NCBI GenBank assembly: GCA_019550975.1
Contig: SDWH01000002.1
Location: 186,001-250,000 of the forward strand
Direction: 5' to 3'
Length of the DNA stretch: 64,000 nucleotides
From: Bacteroidales bacterium SW299
Lineage (GTDB): Bacteria; Bacteroidota; Bacteroidia; Bacteroidales; Bacteroidaceae
Shown here one piece after another: positions 1 through 8,916 of the stretch. Positions within the stretch are counted from its first letter, which is position 1. Every line of letters begins with the position of its first letter. The notes below the pieces were generated by a model. The model was not told where the DNA came from. It did not search any database and worked only from the letters and a program-made list of their open reading frames with translations. A program made the translations under genes and the position numbers.

Positions 1-1175
1 GCAAGTTCCGTCCTTATTTGCTGTTCCTGGCCGTTCCTTTCGGCTTGATTGGGGTACTTACTTTTTACACGCCGCCGTTTGGCGATGCGGGCAAGCTGGC
101 ATATGCCTATATTACTTATTCGCTGATGATGATGGTTTATTCGGGGATCAATGTTCCTTACGCTTCCCTTTTGGGCGTGATGAGCCCTGATCCGAAGGAG
201 CGCGGGACCTTGTCCACTTTCCGCATGATGTTTGCCTATCTGGGAAGTTTCATCGCTCTTCTGCTCTTTATGCCGATGGCGAACGCCTTCAGCGGGCACA
301 GTTCCGATATGGCAGACCAGCAGCATGGCTGGCTGATGGCGGTGGTTGTGATAGCGGCGATGTGTGTGTTGCTTTTCTTCGGCTGCTTTTCATGGACGAA
401 AGAACGGGTGAAACCGATCAGGGAAGTGAAAAGTTCACTGAAGGAGGATGTGCGCGACTTGTTCCGCAACCGTCCCTGGTGGGTGCTTTTCGGTGCCGGC
501 ATAGCGTCGCTGGTGTTCAATTCCATCCGTGACGGCGCTGCGGTGTATTATTTCAAGTATTTTATCGTGGAAGAAGACTTTCATGTCATTTCGCTCTTTG
601 GGATGTCGTTTGTCTTGAGCGGCCTTTTCCTGTCGGTGGGGCAGATGGCAAATATTGTCGGCGTTGTGCTGGCTGCTCCCGTAAGCAACAGAATCGGAAA
701 GAAGAAGACTTTTGCCGTTGCCATGTTGCTGGCTACGGTGTTGAGCGTCGTCTTCTATTGGTTTGATAAGGATGACTTGGTTTTGATATTTGTGTTCCAG
801 TGTCTTATCAGTATATGTGCCGGAAGCATTTTCCCTTTGTTGTGGTCGATGTATGCCGATTGCGCCGATTATTCGGAGATGAATACAGGAAACCGTGCCA
901 CAGGTCTGATATTCAGCGCTTCTTCGATGAGTCAGAAATTCGGCTGGGCTATCGGTACGGCCGTTACGGGATGGCTGCTGTCTTATTTCGGATTTCAGGC
1001 GAATGCCGTTCAGAGCGCGGAAACGATACAAGGTATAAAGATGTTTTTAAGCTGGCTGCCTGCTGCTGCGGCATTCATTTCGATGCTGTTCGTGATAGGC
1101 TACCCCTTGGGCGAACAAAAGATGAGAGAGATAATCGAAACGTTAAACTTAAAGCGTACAATGAAAAATGATTAG
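1..1175 (+). CDS. GPH/MFS-family sugar:cation symporter, 5' end missing
   Basis: The gene enters from the left edge, in frame from base 3, so the N-terminus is missing. About 390 residues remain, with repeated hydrophobic membrane segments. The visible stretch FGLIGVLTFYTPPFG and the motif GVMSPDPKERGTLSTFRM resemble the glycoside-pentoside-hexuronide (GPH) branch of the major facilitator superfamily. It sits in the inner membrane and would import a disaccharide with a cation. Its stop overlaps the start of the epimerase gene by 8 bp, so the two are translationally coupled. In characterised Bacteroides mannan pathways a symporter of this kind lies beside a mannobiose 2-epimerase, so mannobiose or mannosyl-glucose is the likely substrate. 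The substrate is inferred; the family assignment is firm. Confidence 0.85.
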   Translation, partial: KFRPYLLFLAVPFGLIGVLTFYTPPFGDAGKLAYAYITYSLMMMVYSGINVPYASLLGVMSPDPKERGTLSTFRMMFAYLGSFIALLLFMPMANAFSGHSSDMADQQHGWLMAVVVIAAMCVLLFFGCFSWTKERVKPIREVKSSLKEDVRDLFRNRPWWVLFGAGIASLVFNSIRDGAAVYYFKYFIVEEDFHVISLFGMSFVLSGLFLSVGQMANIVGVVLAAPVSNRIGKKKTFAVAMLLATVLSVVFYWFDKDDLVLIFVFQCLISICAGSIFPLLWSMYADCADYSEMNTGNRATGLIFSASSMSQKFGWAIGTAVTGWLLSYFGFQANAVQSAETIQGIKMFLSWLPAAAAFISMLFVIGYPLGEQKMREIIETLNLKRTMKND

Positions 1176-2361
1176 GAAATTAGAGGCGCTTCGTGAAGAA
1201 GTGAAGGATGAACTGGTGAATGATATTTTACCGTTCTGGATGAATAGGATGACCGACCGTGAGCAAGGCGGATTTTACGGACGCATTGACGGAAACAATT
1301 GCTTGCATCCGGATGCTCCCAAAGGAGCGATATTGAATGCCAGAATATTGTGGACCTTTTCAGCCGCTTTCCGCCTGTTGAAGAAGCCGGAATATCTGGA
1401 AACGGCTACACGCGCCAAACGTTATCTGCTGGATTTCTTTTATGACAAGCAGTATGGCGGCATATTCTGGGAGCTGAATGCCGACGGTACACCTTCGGAT
1501 GCCAAGAAACAGATTTATGCCTTGGGCTTTGCTATTTACGGACTGAGTGAGTATGCCCGCGCCACCGGTGACCGCGAGGCTTTGGAATATGCGGTCCGGT
1601 TGTTTGAGGTGATTGAAAAATACAGTTTTGATCCGGTGCAGAACGGGTATGTAGAAGCATTGACCCGCGAGTGGCAGCCTATCCAGGACATGAGATTGAG
1701 CGATAAGGATGAGAACGAGAAGAAGACGATGAATACGCATCTTCATATTCTGGAGCCGTATGCGAATCTTTACCGCGTGTGGAAAGACGAACGTCTGGAA
1801 AAGCAGCTGCGCAACCTGATCAAGGTATTTGTAACCAGAATACTGGATGCGGAAAGCGGACATTTGAATCTCTTTTTTGAAGAGGATTGGTCAAATAAGT
1901 ATCATATTATCTCTTACGGACATGATATTGAAGCCTCTTGGCTGATTCATGAAGCGGCGTTGGCACTGGGCGATCAGGGGCTGTTGGCAGAAATAGAACC
2001 GGTAATAGTAAAGATCGCTCAGGCTGCCGATGAAGGCTTGAACCGGGATGGCAGCATGATTTATGAGAATTTTGTGGACAAACAGAAAGTGGATCGCGAG
2101 CTTCACTGGTGGGTTCAGGCAGAAAATGTGGTGGGCCATATCAATCTGTATCAATATTTCCATGACGAAGACGCTTTGCGTAAAGCATTGAAATGCTGGC
2201 AGTTTATAAAAGAGAACCTGATAGACGGCGAAGGCGGAGAGTGGTACTGGAGCCGCTATGCCGATGGAACGGTTAATCGGAAAGATGACAAGGCCGGGTT
2301 CTGGAAATGCCCTTATCACAATGGGCGCATGTGCATGGAAATCATCGAACGCTTTTCTTGA
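1168..2361 (+). CDS. N-acylglucosamine/cellobiose/mannobiose 2-epimerase family protein
   Basis: A 397-residue protein of the AGE/cellobiose 2-epimerase family, an (alpha/alpha)6 barrel of usual length (390-410). Family features visible include GGFYGRIDG near the N-terminus, KGAILNARILWTFSAAF, the conserved histidine in HWWVQAENVVG, and WKCPYHNGRMCMEI at the end, which carries the histidine used in proton transfer. It is predicted to be cytoplasmic, with no signal peptide. In Bacteroides mannan degradation this enzyme converts beta-1,4-mannobiose to mannosyl-glucose, which a GH130 phosphorylase then cleaves. No GH130 gene is in the window; it may lie beyond the left edge. It could equally act on cellobiose. 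Mannobiose is inferred from the downstream GH26 and GH5 genes. Confidence 0.88.
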   Translation: MIRKLEALREEVKDELVNDILPFWMNRMTDREQGGFYGRIDGNNCLHPDAPKGAILNARILWTFSAAFRLLKKPEYLETATRAKRYLLDFFYDKQYGGIFWELNADGTPSDAKKQIYALGFAIYGLSEYARATGDREALEYAVRLFEVIEKYSFDPVQNGYVEALTREWQPIQDMRLSDKDENEKKTMNTHLHILEPYANLYRVWKDERLEKQLRNLIKVFVTRILDAESGHLNLFFEEDWSNKYHIISYGHDIEASWLIHEAALALGDQGLLAEIEPVIVKIAQAADEGLNRDGSMIYENFVDKQKVDRELHWWVQAENVVGHINLYQYFHDEDALRKALKCWQFIKENLIDGEGGEWYWSRYADGTVNRKDDKAGFWKCPYHNGRMCMEIIERFS

Positions 2362-2492
2362 GATAAGTCAATCTGATGAAATGCAGAGGGTTTCCAACAG
2401 CATCAGGAATCCCTCTGATATCTGGTAAGGCAGTTGTTTCGATAGTGTTACATATGGATAATAAAGTATCATAACACTATTGCAAATGTTAC

Positions 2493-2500
2493 TACTTTTG
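2493..2500 (+). promoter_or_regulatory. Predicted promoter of the susC mannan operon, in the 254-bp gap
   Basis: TACTTTTG matches the Bacteroidetes -7 consensus TAnnTTTG and would start transcription near 2507, giving a leader of about 109 nt before susC. No clear TTTG at -33 is present, so activation by a regulator is plausible. The same gap (2362-2615) holds a hairpin with arms CAGAGGG (2384-2390) and CCCTCTG (2411-2417) just after the epimerase stop. It has no T-run, so it is not a clear terminator. Confidence 0.5.
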
Positions 2501-2615
2501 CCTTTGTAAAAATAAGATAACCTTAGGACTGGTATTTTAAAGAAACAATCTTTATTAACCTGTTTACATGTTATCCTACAAGTAAACGTAATATTAATCA
2601 TATCAAAAACACAGT

Positions 2616-5600
2616 ATGAAGCTAAATGTAAGAAGAAGCGTCTGGGTGGCTGGAGCTTGTACAGCTTTCCTGTTGGGTGGCGCGTCGCATGCTTGGGCTG
2701 TATCTTCGGCGGAAGCTGAAATTGCGCAGCAGGCAAAAAAGCAGATTACAGGTAAGGTTGTCGATGCTGCCGGTGAGGCGGTTATCGGTGCGAGTGTAGT
2801 GGAGAAAGGGACGACCAACGGTGTCATCACTGATCTTGACGGTAATTTTTCTTTGAGCGTGGCTCCCGGTGCCACCGTTGAAATTTCGTTTATCGGGTAT
2901 ACAACGCAAACAATTAAGGTCGGGAGCCAGACTTCCTATAATATTGTCATGAAGGATGACTCTGAGATGCTTGACGAAGTAGTGGTTGTCGGTTATGGTA
3001 CAATGAAGAAAAGCGACCTCTCCGGAGCCTCTGTTTCTATGGATGAAGACGCTATCAAAGGTTCTATCATTACAAACCTTGACCAGTCGCTTCAAGGACG
3101 TGCCGCAGGTGTGGCCGCTGTATCTACTTCCGGTGCTCCGGGTTCGTCTTCTTCAATCCGTGTCCGCGGTCAGGCAACCATCAATTCTAATGCAGAGCCT
3201 TTGTATGTCATTGACGGTGTGATTGTTCAGGGAGGAGGAGCTTCCGGATCAGACTTCGGTCTGGGCGATGCGCTGGGCAACGGGTCGGTTTCAACGATCT
3301 CGCCTTTGTCTACCATCAATCCGCAGGATATCGTTTCGATGGAAATCTTGAAAGACGCTTCCGCTACCGCCATCTATGGTGCGCAAGGTGCGAATGGCGT
3401 TATCTTGATTACCACCAAACGTGGTAAGACAGGCGAGGCGAAATTTACGTATGACGGGATGGTAGCCGTACAACGCCAGACCAAACGCCTGGACATGATG
3501 AACCTGCGCGAATTTGCCAGCTTCTACAACGACTTCGTGGACGTGGGTGAACTGGAACCTAGCAGCATTTACGGTGACCCGTCACTTTTAGGCGTAGGAA
3601 CCAACTGGCAGGATGCCATCTTCCGTACTGCCTTGCAACACCAACACCAGGTGTCGGCACAAGGCGGTAGCGAAAAAGTGAAGTATTATGTGTCGGGTTC
3701 TTATATGGATCAGGACGGTACGTTGATAGGCTCCAGCTTCAACCGTTACTCATTCCGTACCAACTTGGATGCCGAACTGAAACCGTGGTTGAAAATCGGT
3801 TTGAACGCCACGTATTCATCGACCAAAGACGACTTGAAGTTGGCAGACAGTGACCAGGGTATCATCAATTACTCTCTGACCACGCCACCCGACATCCCCA
3901 TCTACGACATCGACGGGAACTACTCATCGGTAGTGCGCGAAGGATATACCAATCCCAACCCCATCGCTTTGGCGATGATGGACCAAATCCTGCTCTACCG
4001 TCAAAAGTTGACCGGAAGCATCTTTGCTGATGTAACTTTGATGAAAAATCTGACCTGGCACGCCGAGTTCGGCTATGACATCAGTTATAACAAAGGTGAA
4101 CGATACCAGCCGCGAGTAGACTTAGGAAACTGGCAACGGGATAGCAACATGAGTTCTATCTCAAAAAATAACAGCACCTTTTGGCAACTGAAAAACTACG
4201 TAACCTACACAGGGCAGATAGACAAGCACGGATTTACGGCAATGGTAGGACAAGAAATGTGGGCTTCGAACTACGACAACACACGCGTAGAAAACACCAA
4301 CTTACCTTCGGACGCTGTACACAATCCTTCTTTAGGAAGTGGAACACCGACCATCAGTTCTGGTTTCGGAAGCTCGTCAATGTCATCATTCTTTACCCGT
4401 CTGACCTATAATTACGACGACCGCTACTTAGGTACTTATACCTATCGCTACGATGGTTCTTCAAACTTCGGTCCCGACAACCGTTGGGCTGGATTCCATG
4501 CTGTAGCTGCCTCTTGGCGCTTCTCGAATGAAGCATTCTTCGAGCCTGTCCGCAACATTATCAACAATGGTAAGCTCCGTCTCGGCTGGGGACAAACCGG
4601 TAACTCCAATATCGGCGGATACCGCTGGGGTGCATCCATCTCACGTATGCCTACCGGATTGGGATTAGGATACCGCCAGACAAACATAGCCAACTTAGGC
4701 GTAAAATGGGAAACGCAGGAACAAGTTAACGTGGGACTTGACTTAGGCTTTTTCAACGACCGTATTGGATTGGTAGTAGACTGGTATAAAAAAGTATCAA
4801 AAGACATGTTGATGTCTCTTCAGCTACCGTCCTATATGGGAACATCAGGCAATGCTTCTTCGGCACTTGCCGCTCCAATGGGTAATTACGGCGACATTGA
4901 GAATACCGGTTGGGAAATCACTTTGAATACCCATCCGCTCATCGGCGAATTCCAATGGGATTCCGACTTCCAGATTTCGTTCAACAAGAACAAACTCCGC
5001 GCCCTGGACGGCACAGCCAACGCGCAAATTGTGGGCTACGGACAATGGAACGATGTGGTGAGTGTAACTGAAGTGGGCGAATCACTCTATAACTTCTACG
5101 GCTATGTATGCGACGGCGTGTACGAAGACTTGCGCGACCTGCAGACCTCGCCAAAGCCTGCACACTATCCTGCCAATGGCGTGTTCAACCGCACCAATAC
5201 CGTATGGGTAGGCGATATCAAGTATAAAGATTTGAACGGCGATGGAATCATTGACGAAAACGACCGCACCAACATCGGGTCGCCGCTGCCCAAGTTCACG
5301 TTCGGATGGACCAACACCTTCCGTTACAAGAACTTCGACCTGAGCATCTTCTTGAATGGCTCGTATGGCAACAAAGTATATAATTACATGGCCATGAAAC
5401 TGACCCACATGAACTCACCGTGGCAAAATCAGTTGAACGCCGTAAACGATCGTGCCCAAATTGTTCCGATTGACCCGAACAAAGACTATTCGCAAGGAGT
5501 GAACGTAAACGGTGTAACCGTATGGAACTGGTACGATGATGTAACAAACGTGAAAGTGGCAAACGCAGGCACAAAAACGCCGCGTGCCTCTATCCAAGAC

Positions 5601-5888
5601 CCGAACGACAACGACCGTATCAGCGACCGTTACATTGAAGACGGCTCATACATCCGTCTGAAGAACATCACATTGGGATATACTTTCCCCAGCAAACTCA
5701 TCAACAAATGGGGACTGGATAACTTGCATATCTACGCCAATATCCAAAACCTGCTGACCATCACCGGTTACGATGGTTACGACCCTGAAATCGGTGCCAG
5801 CACATCCAGTCCGAATGTATATGGTCTGGATAACGGACGTTACCCATCACCAACGGTTTACTCATTTGGATTGAACATTTCTTTCTAA
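2616..5888 (+). CDS. SusC/RagA-type TonB-dependent outer-membrane glycan transporter
   Basis: A 1090-residue SusC-like transporter. The order is signal peptide (about 1-28), carboxypeptidase-D-regulatory-like domain starting at QITGKVVDAAGEAVIGASVV (about 43-120), the SusC TonB-box-like stretch DEVVVVGYGT (about 121-130), a plug domain ending near NGVILITTKRG, and a 22-strand beta-barrel ending in aromatic YSFGLNISF. It imports oligosaccharides across the outer membrane, capped by the SusD partner encoded 22 bp downstream. The following surface binding proteins and GH26 mannanase point to mannan oligosaccharides. By eye, base usage shifts inside the gene near 3460, with C-ending codons becoming more common afterwards (see findings). 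The start gives a standard signal peptide. Confidence 0.95.
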   Translation: MKLNVRRSVWVAGACTAFLLGGASHAWAVSSAEAEIAQQAKKQITGKVVDAAGEAVIGASVVEKGTTNGVITDLDGNFSLSVAPGATVEISFIGYTTQTIKVGSQTSYNIVMKDDSEMLDEVVVVGYGTMKKSDLSGASVSMDEDAIKGSIITNLDQSLQGRAAGVAAVSTSGAPGSSSSIRVRGQATINSNAEPLYVIDGVIVQGGGASGSDFGLGDALGNGSVSTISPLSTINPQDIVSMEILKDASATAIYGAQGANGVILITTKRGKTGEAKFTYDGMVAVQRQTKRLDMMNLREFASFYNDFVDVGELEPSSIYGDPSLLGVGTNWQDAIFRTALQHQHQVSAQGGSEKVKYYVSGSYMDQDGTLIGSSFNRYSFRTNLDAELKPWLKIGLNATYSSTKDDLKLADSDQGIINYSLTTPPDIPIYDIDGNYSSVVREGYTNPNPIALAMMDQILLYRQKLTGSIFADVTLMKNLTWHAEFGYDISYNKGERYQPRVDLGNWQRDSNMSSISKNNSTFWQLKNYVTYTGQIDKHGFTAMVGQEMWASNYDNTRVENTNLPSDAVHNPSLGSGTPTISSGFGSSSMSSFFTRLTYNYDDRYLGTYTYRYDGSSNFGPDNRWAGFHAVAASWRFSNEAFFEPVRNIINNGKLRLGWGQTGNSNIGGYRWGASISRMPTGLGLGYRQTNIANLGVKWETQEQVNVGLDLGFFNDRIGLVVDWYKKVSKDMLMSLQLPSYMGTSGNASSALAAPMGNYGDIENTGWEITLNTHPLIGEFQWDSDFQISFNKNKLRALDGTANAQIVGYGQWNDVVSVTEVGESLYNFYGYVCDGVYEDLRDLQTSPKPAHYPANGVFNRTNTVWVGDIKYKDLNGDGIIDENDRTNIGSPLPKFTFGWTNTFRYKNFDLSIFLNGSYGNKVYNYMAMKLTHMNSPWQNQLNAVNDRAQIVPIDPNKDYSQGVNVNGVTVWNWYDDVTNVKVANAGTKTPRASIQDPNDNDRISDRYIEDGSYIRLKNITLGYTFPSKLINKWGLDNLHIYANIQNLLTITGYDGYDPEIGASTSSPNVYGLDNGRYPSPTVYSFGLNISF

Positions 5889-5910
5889 CCTTATTAATAT
5901 GACGATAATT

Positions 5911-7617
5911 ATGAAACTGAATACTTTTAAATATTGGGCACTGGCAGCAGTCTTCGGGACAGGTCTGACTTCTTGTGAAGACTTCTTAGACCGTCCGGCA
6001 GAAGATACCTACAACGTAGACAATTTTTATGCCAATGATGAACAGTGCATCCAAGGAGTCAATCCACTCTACAACTCTCCTTGGTTCGATTTCCAACGTG
6101 GATTCTTCCGCATCGGCGAAGTGCTTTCGGGCAATTATTATTGGGGGTCATCACCCTATCTGACTTTCACCGTGAACGGTACCGACCAAGAACTGGTAGA
6201 TATGTCGAACTCCTTGTGGTCGGTCAACGCATATGCCAATACCATCCGCGAACGTCTTGTCACCGCCAACGCTTCTCCCGAGACCATCAACACGTGCATT
6301 GGTGAATGTTTGGTATGGAAAGCCATGGCTTACTTCTACTTAGTACGCATCTTCGGTGCCGTTCCCATCGTACACAGCAACTCGGAAGACATCGCTGCAG
6401 GAAACTACAACGAAAAATACAAAGTACAAGTGCCCGATGTATACGAATATATCATTATGACGCTGGAAAGAGCTATCGAACTGCTTCCACCTACCAACTC
6501 CGAAGGACGTATTGACCAATACACGGCAAAAGGATTATTGGCAAAGGTCTACCTGACCAAATCCGGTTATGGTATGAATGGTTCACGCAACGAAGAAGAC
6601 CTTCGCCAAGCAGCGGCATACGCCAAGGATGTCATCGACAATTCCGGCCGTCACCTGCTGGAAAATTACTCAGACATCTTCCGCTTGGCAAATAACTTCA
6701 ATGAAGAATGCTTGCTTTCTTGGCACTGGGTATCCTCGGATGTATGGACCTGCCAAAACCAAATGCAAGCCGAACTTGCCATTGTAGGCTTTGATGAGTT
6801 CAATTGCTGGGGCGGGTATAATGGTCCTTCGGTAGACCTGCAGGATGCTTTCGGCGAAAACGCACTCAGTCCGACACGTTATAACGGAGACGCACGCCGC
6901 AAAGCTACAATGATGATGTGCGGCGACACCTACGACTATTTCTGGACCGACAAAGGAGGATTCAACTACATCGACTTCTGCTTCAGCCCTACATCAGGAG
7001 GTCCACAACAATACCAAAGCCCTACCGGAGCCAATTCGGTAAAGAATCTGTATGGCGATACTTACGATCACGTGTCCGCAACCGGCGTATCACCCGCACA
7101 ACAACGCAGCAGCCTCAGCACACACCTGCTCCGTCTGGCAGACATTTACCTTATCTATGCAGAAGCTGTAATAGGTAATGCCGGCTCTACAACCGACGCA
7201 TCCGCCATTGATGCCTTTTACCAAGTGCGCCACCGTTCAGTAAACACCTACGAACGTCCGTCATCCATCACATGGGAAGATGTATGGAGGGAACGCCGCC
7301 TGGAATTGGCGTGCGAAGGAGACCGTTGGTATGACTTTGTACGTCTCTCGTATTACGACACACAACGTGCCATCAATGAACTGACTAACCAACGTCGTGA
7401 CGTGTACTACAACCTATCAGACTTGTACGAACAATACTACGAAACAGGATCGTTCACCGTCAATCCCAATGAACACCGCTACAATCCGAACGCAGTGAAA
7501 CCCAATGTAACCGTATCCAGCTTCACCCTTCCGTTCCCAAGCGAAGACGTAGTGTTCAACCCGCACTTGATGGAAGACCCTATTCATGTGGATGTACGCA
7601 GCGAATACAGTTATTAA
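5911..7617 (+). CDS. SusD/RagB-type surface glycan-binding lipoprotein
   Basis: A 568-residue SusD-family lipoprotein, the lid of the preceding SusC. It has a lipoprotein signal with lipobox LTSC (Cys22) followed by acidic EDF, typical of surface-exposed Bacteroidetes lipoproteins. SusD features include helical repeats in the N-terminal half (GECLVWKAMAYFYLVRIFGAVPIV) and the C-terminal WEDVWRERRLELACEGDRWYDFVRL motif region. An in-frame ATG also lies at 5899, 12 bases upstream. I chose 5911 because it gives a compact Met-Lys signal peptide. The gap to susC is 22 bp, so the genes are co-transcribed. Aromatic residues for glycan stacking cannot be assigned by reading alone. Confidence 0.94.
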   Translation: MKLNTFKYWALAAVFGTGLTSCEDFLDRPAEDTYNVDNFYANDEQCIQGVNPLYNSPWFDFQRGFFRIGEVLSGNYYWGSSPYLTFTVNGTDQELVDMSNSLWSVNAYANTIRERLVTANASPETINTCIGECLVWKAMAYFYLVRIFGAVPIVHSNSEDIAAGNYNEKYKVQVPDVYEYIIMTLERAIELLPPTNSEGRIDQYTAKGLLAKVYLTKSGYGMNGSRNEEDLRQAAAYAKDVIDNSGRHLLENYSDIFRLANNFNEECLLSWHWVSSDVWTCQNQMQAELAIVGFDEFNCWGGYNGPSVDLQDAFGENALSPTRYNGDARRKATMMMCGDTYDYFWTDKGGFNYIDFCFSPTSGGPQQYQSPTGANSVKNLYGDTYDHVSATGVSPAQQRSSLSTHLLRLADIYLIYAEAVIGNAGSTTDASAIDAFYQVRHRSVNTYERPSSITWEDVWRERRLELACEGDRWYDFVRLSYYDTQRAINELTNQRRDVYYNLSDLYEQYYETGSFTVNPNEHRYNPNAVKPNVTVSSFTLPFPSEDVVFNPHLMEDPIHVDVRSEYSY

Positions 7618-7638
7618 TCCTTTTAAACGAATCAAACA

Positions 7639-8895
7639 ATGAAAACAACAAAATATGTCAAAAAACTGGCTCTATTGACCATCCTCTTTACAGGAGTGGC
7701 GATGACATCGTGCGAAGATGAGCCGGACAAATACGAAATAGCCGAAGGGCTGCCTACCGTACATTATGTACGCTTGCCCGACCCGGAAGTGGCAGACTCT
7801 CTCATCACAGGATCGTACTTGTCGAACACCATCTGTATTGTGGGCGACAACCTGCGCAGTGTGTATGAGCTATACTTCAACGACCAGAAAGCCATTCTGA
7901 ACACCAGCCTGATGACCGACCATACGATTATCGTAGATGTTCCCTCAGGAATTCCCAGCGTGGTAACCAACAAGATGTATCTGGTCAATCTCGATAAAGA
8001 TACAGTGGCATATGATTTCAACATTCAAGTGCCTGAACCGCAAATCACTGCGATGACGAACGAGTACGCTATTCCGGGAACGGAAGTCACCATCAGCGGA
8101 AACTATTTCATTGATGACCCGAATGTGCCGCTCACCATTACGATGGGTAATGTACCTGTAACCGAAATCACCAACATCAGCTTAAATGCTGTCAGTTTCG
8201 TGATTCCACAAGGAGCATCGACCGGCTATATCAATGCCACCTCCATTTACGGAACTGGACAGTCTACCTTCCGTTATATGGAAAGTAATATATTATTCGA
8301 CTTCGACAACGATGGCGACGATGCCTTGTACAACTACAACGGCTGGCACGCACCTACCATCGGTATCTTGACAGAGGTCACCCCGATAGACAATAACTAC
8401 CTGATTTTCCAAGGTAGCTTAGACAACAATACGTGGGACGACAGCCATTTCGCTTTCGAATACTGGCCAAATGGAGACGATGATACTCCTTACCTGAATA
8501 CGTTGACCGAATTCAATGATTTGGATAACCTGCAATTCAAGTTCGAAGTCAACATTCCAGATGCCTGGAGTGCCTGCGCGATGCAAATCATGCTGACAAC
8601 CAACAGCGAAGTAAGCGGTTCGAACCAAAACAACAGCTTCTTCCAGAACGAAACTTTCCCACGCGCACTTTGGATTCCGTGGCAGTCATCCGGAAGCTAC
8701 ACCACCGACGGCTGGACTACAGTGACCATTCCATTGTCTGAATTCCGTTTCGGTTCATCCGGAACAGCTATTAACGCACTTTCCTCAACAGATATCACAG
8801 GATTGACTATCTTTGTGTATGGCGGAGGAGTGACCGGTACGGCATGTAACCCGACTATCTGCATCGACAACGTGCGTATCGTACCTATGTATTAA
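7639..8895 (+). CDS. Surface glycan-binding lipoprotein (SGBP-like, IPT/TIG plus C-terminal carbohydrate-binding domain)
   Basis: A 418-residue lipoprotein with lipobox AMTSC (Cys25) followed by EDEPDKYE. It resembles the glycan-binding surface proteins encoded directly after susD in Bacteroides polysaccharide loci. After the anchor come one or two Ig-like IPT/TIG modules (one around AIPGTEVTISGNYF, near residue 145). The C-terminal beta-sandwich ends in DNVRIVPMY and is rich in Trp and Asn, fitting a carbohydrate-binding module. It would hold mannan at the cell surface for SusCD and the mannanases. It follows susD by 21 bp in the same operon. Mannan specificity is inferred from context. Confidence 0.82.
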   Translation: MKTTKYVKKLALLTILFTGVAMTSCEDEPDKYEIAEGLPTVHYVRLPDPEVADSLITGSYLSNTICIVGDNLRSVYELYFNDQKAILNTSLMTDHTIIVDVPSGIPSVVTNKMYLVNLDKDTVAYDFNIQVPEPQITAMTNEYAIPGTEVTISGNYFIDDPNVPLTITMGNVPVTEITNISLNAVSFVIPQGASTGYINATSIYGTGQSTFRYMESNILFDFDNDGDDALYNYNGWHAPTIGILTEVTPIDNNYLIFQGSLDNNTWDDSHFAFEYWPNGDDDTPYLNTLTEFNDLDNLQFKFEVNIPDAWSACAMQIMLTTNSEVSGSNQNNSFFQNETFPRALWIPWQSSGSYTTDGWTTVTIPLSEFRFGSSGTAINALSSTDITGLTIFVYGGGVTGTACNPTICIDNVRIVPMY

Positions 8896-8916
8896 CCTTA
8901 TTAATATGTATCAACA

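Noticed and set aside
2384-2417. Terminator between the epimerase and susC
   Set aside because: The 7-bp hairpin has no T-run on either side, so it is noted only as a hairpin.
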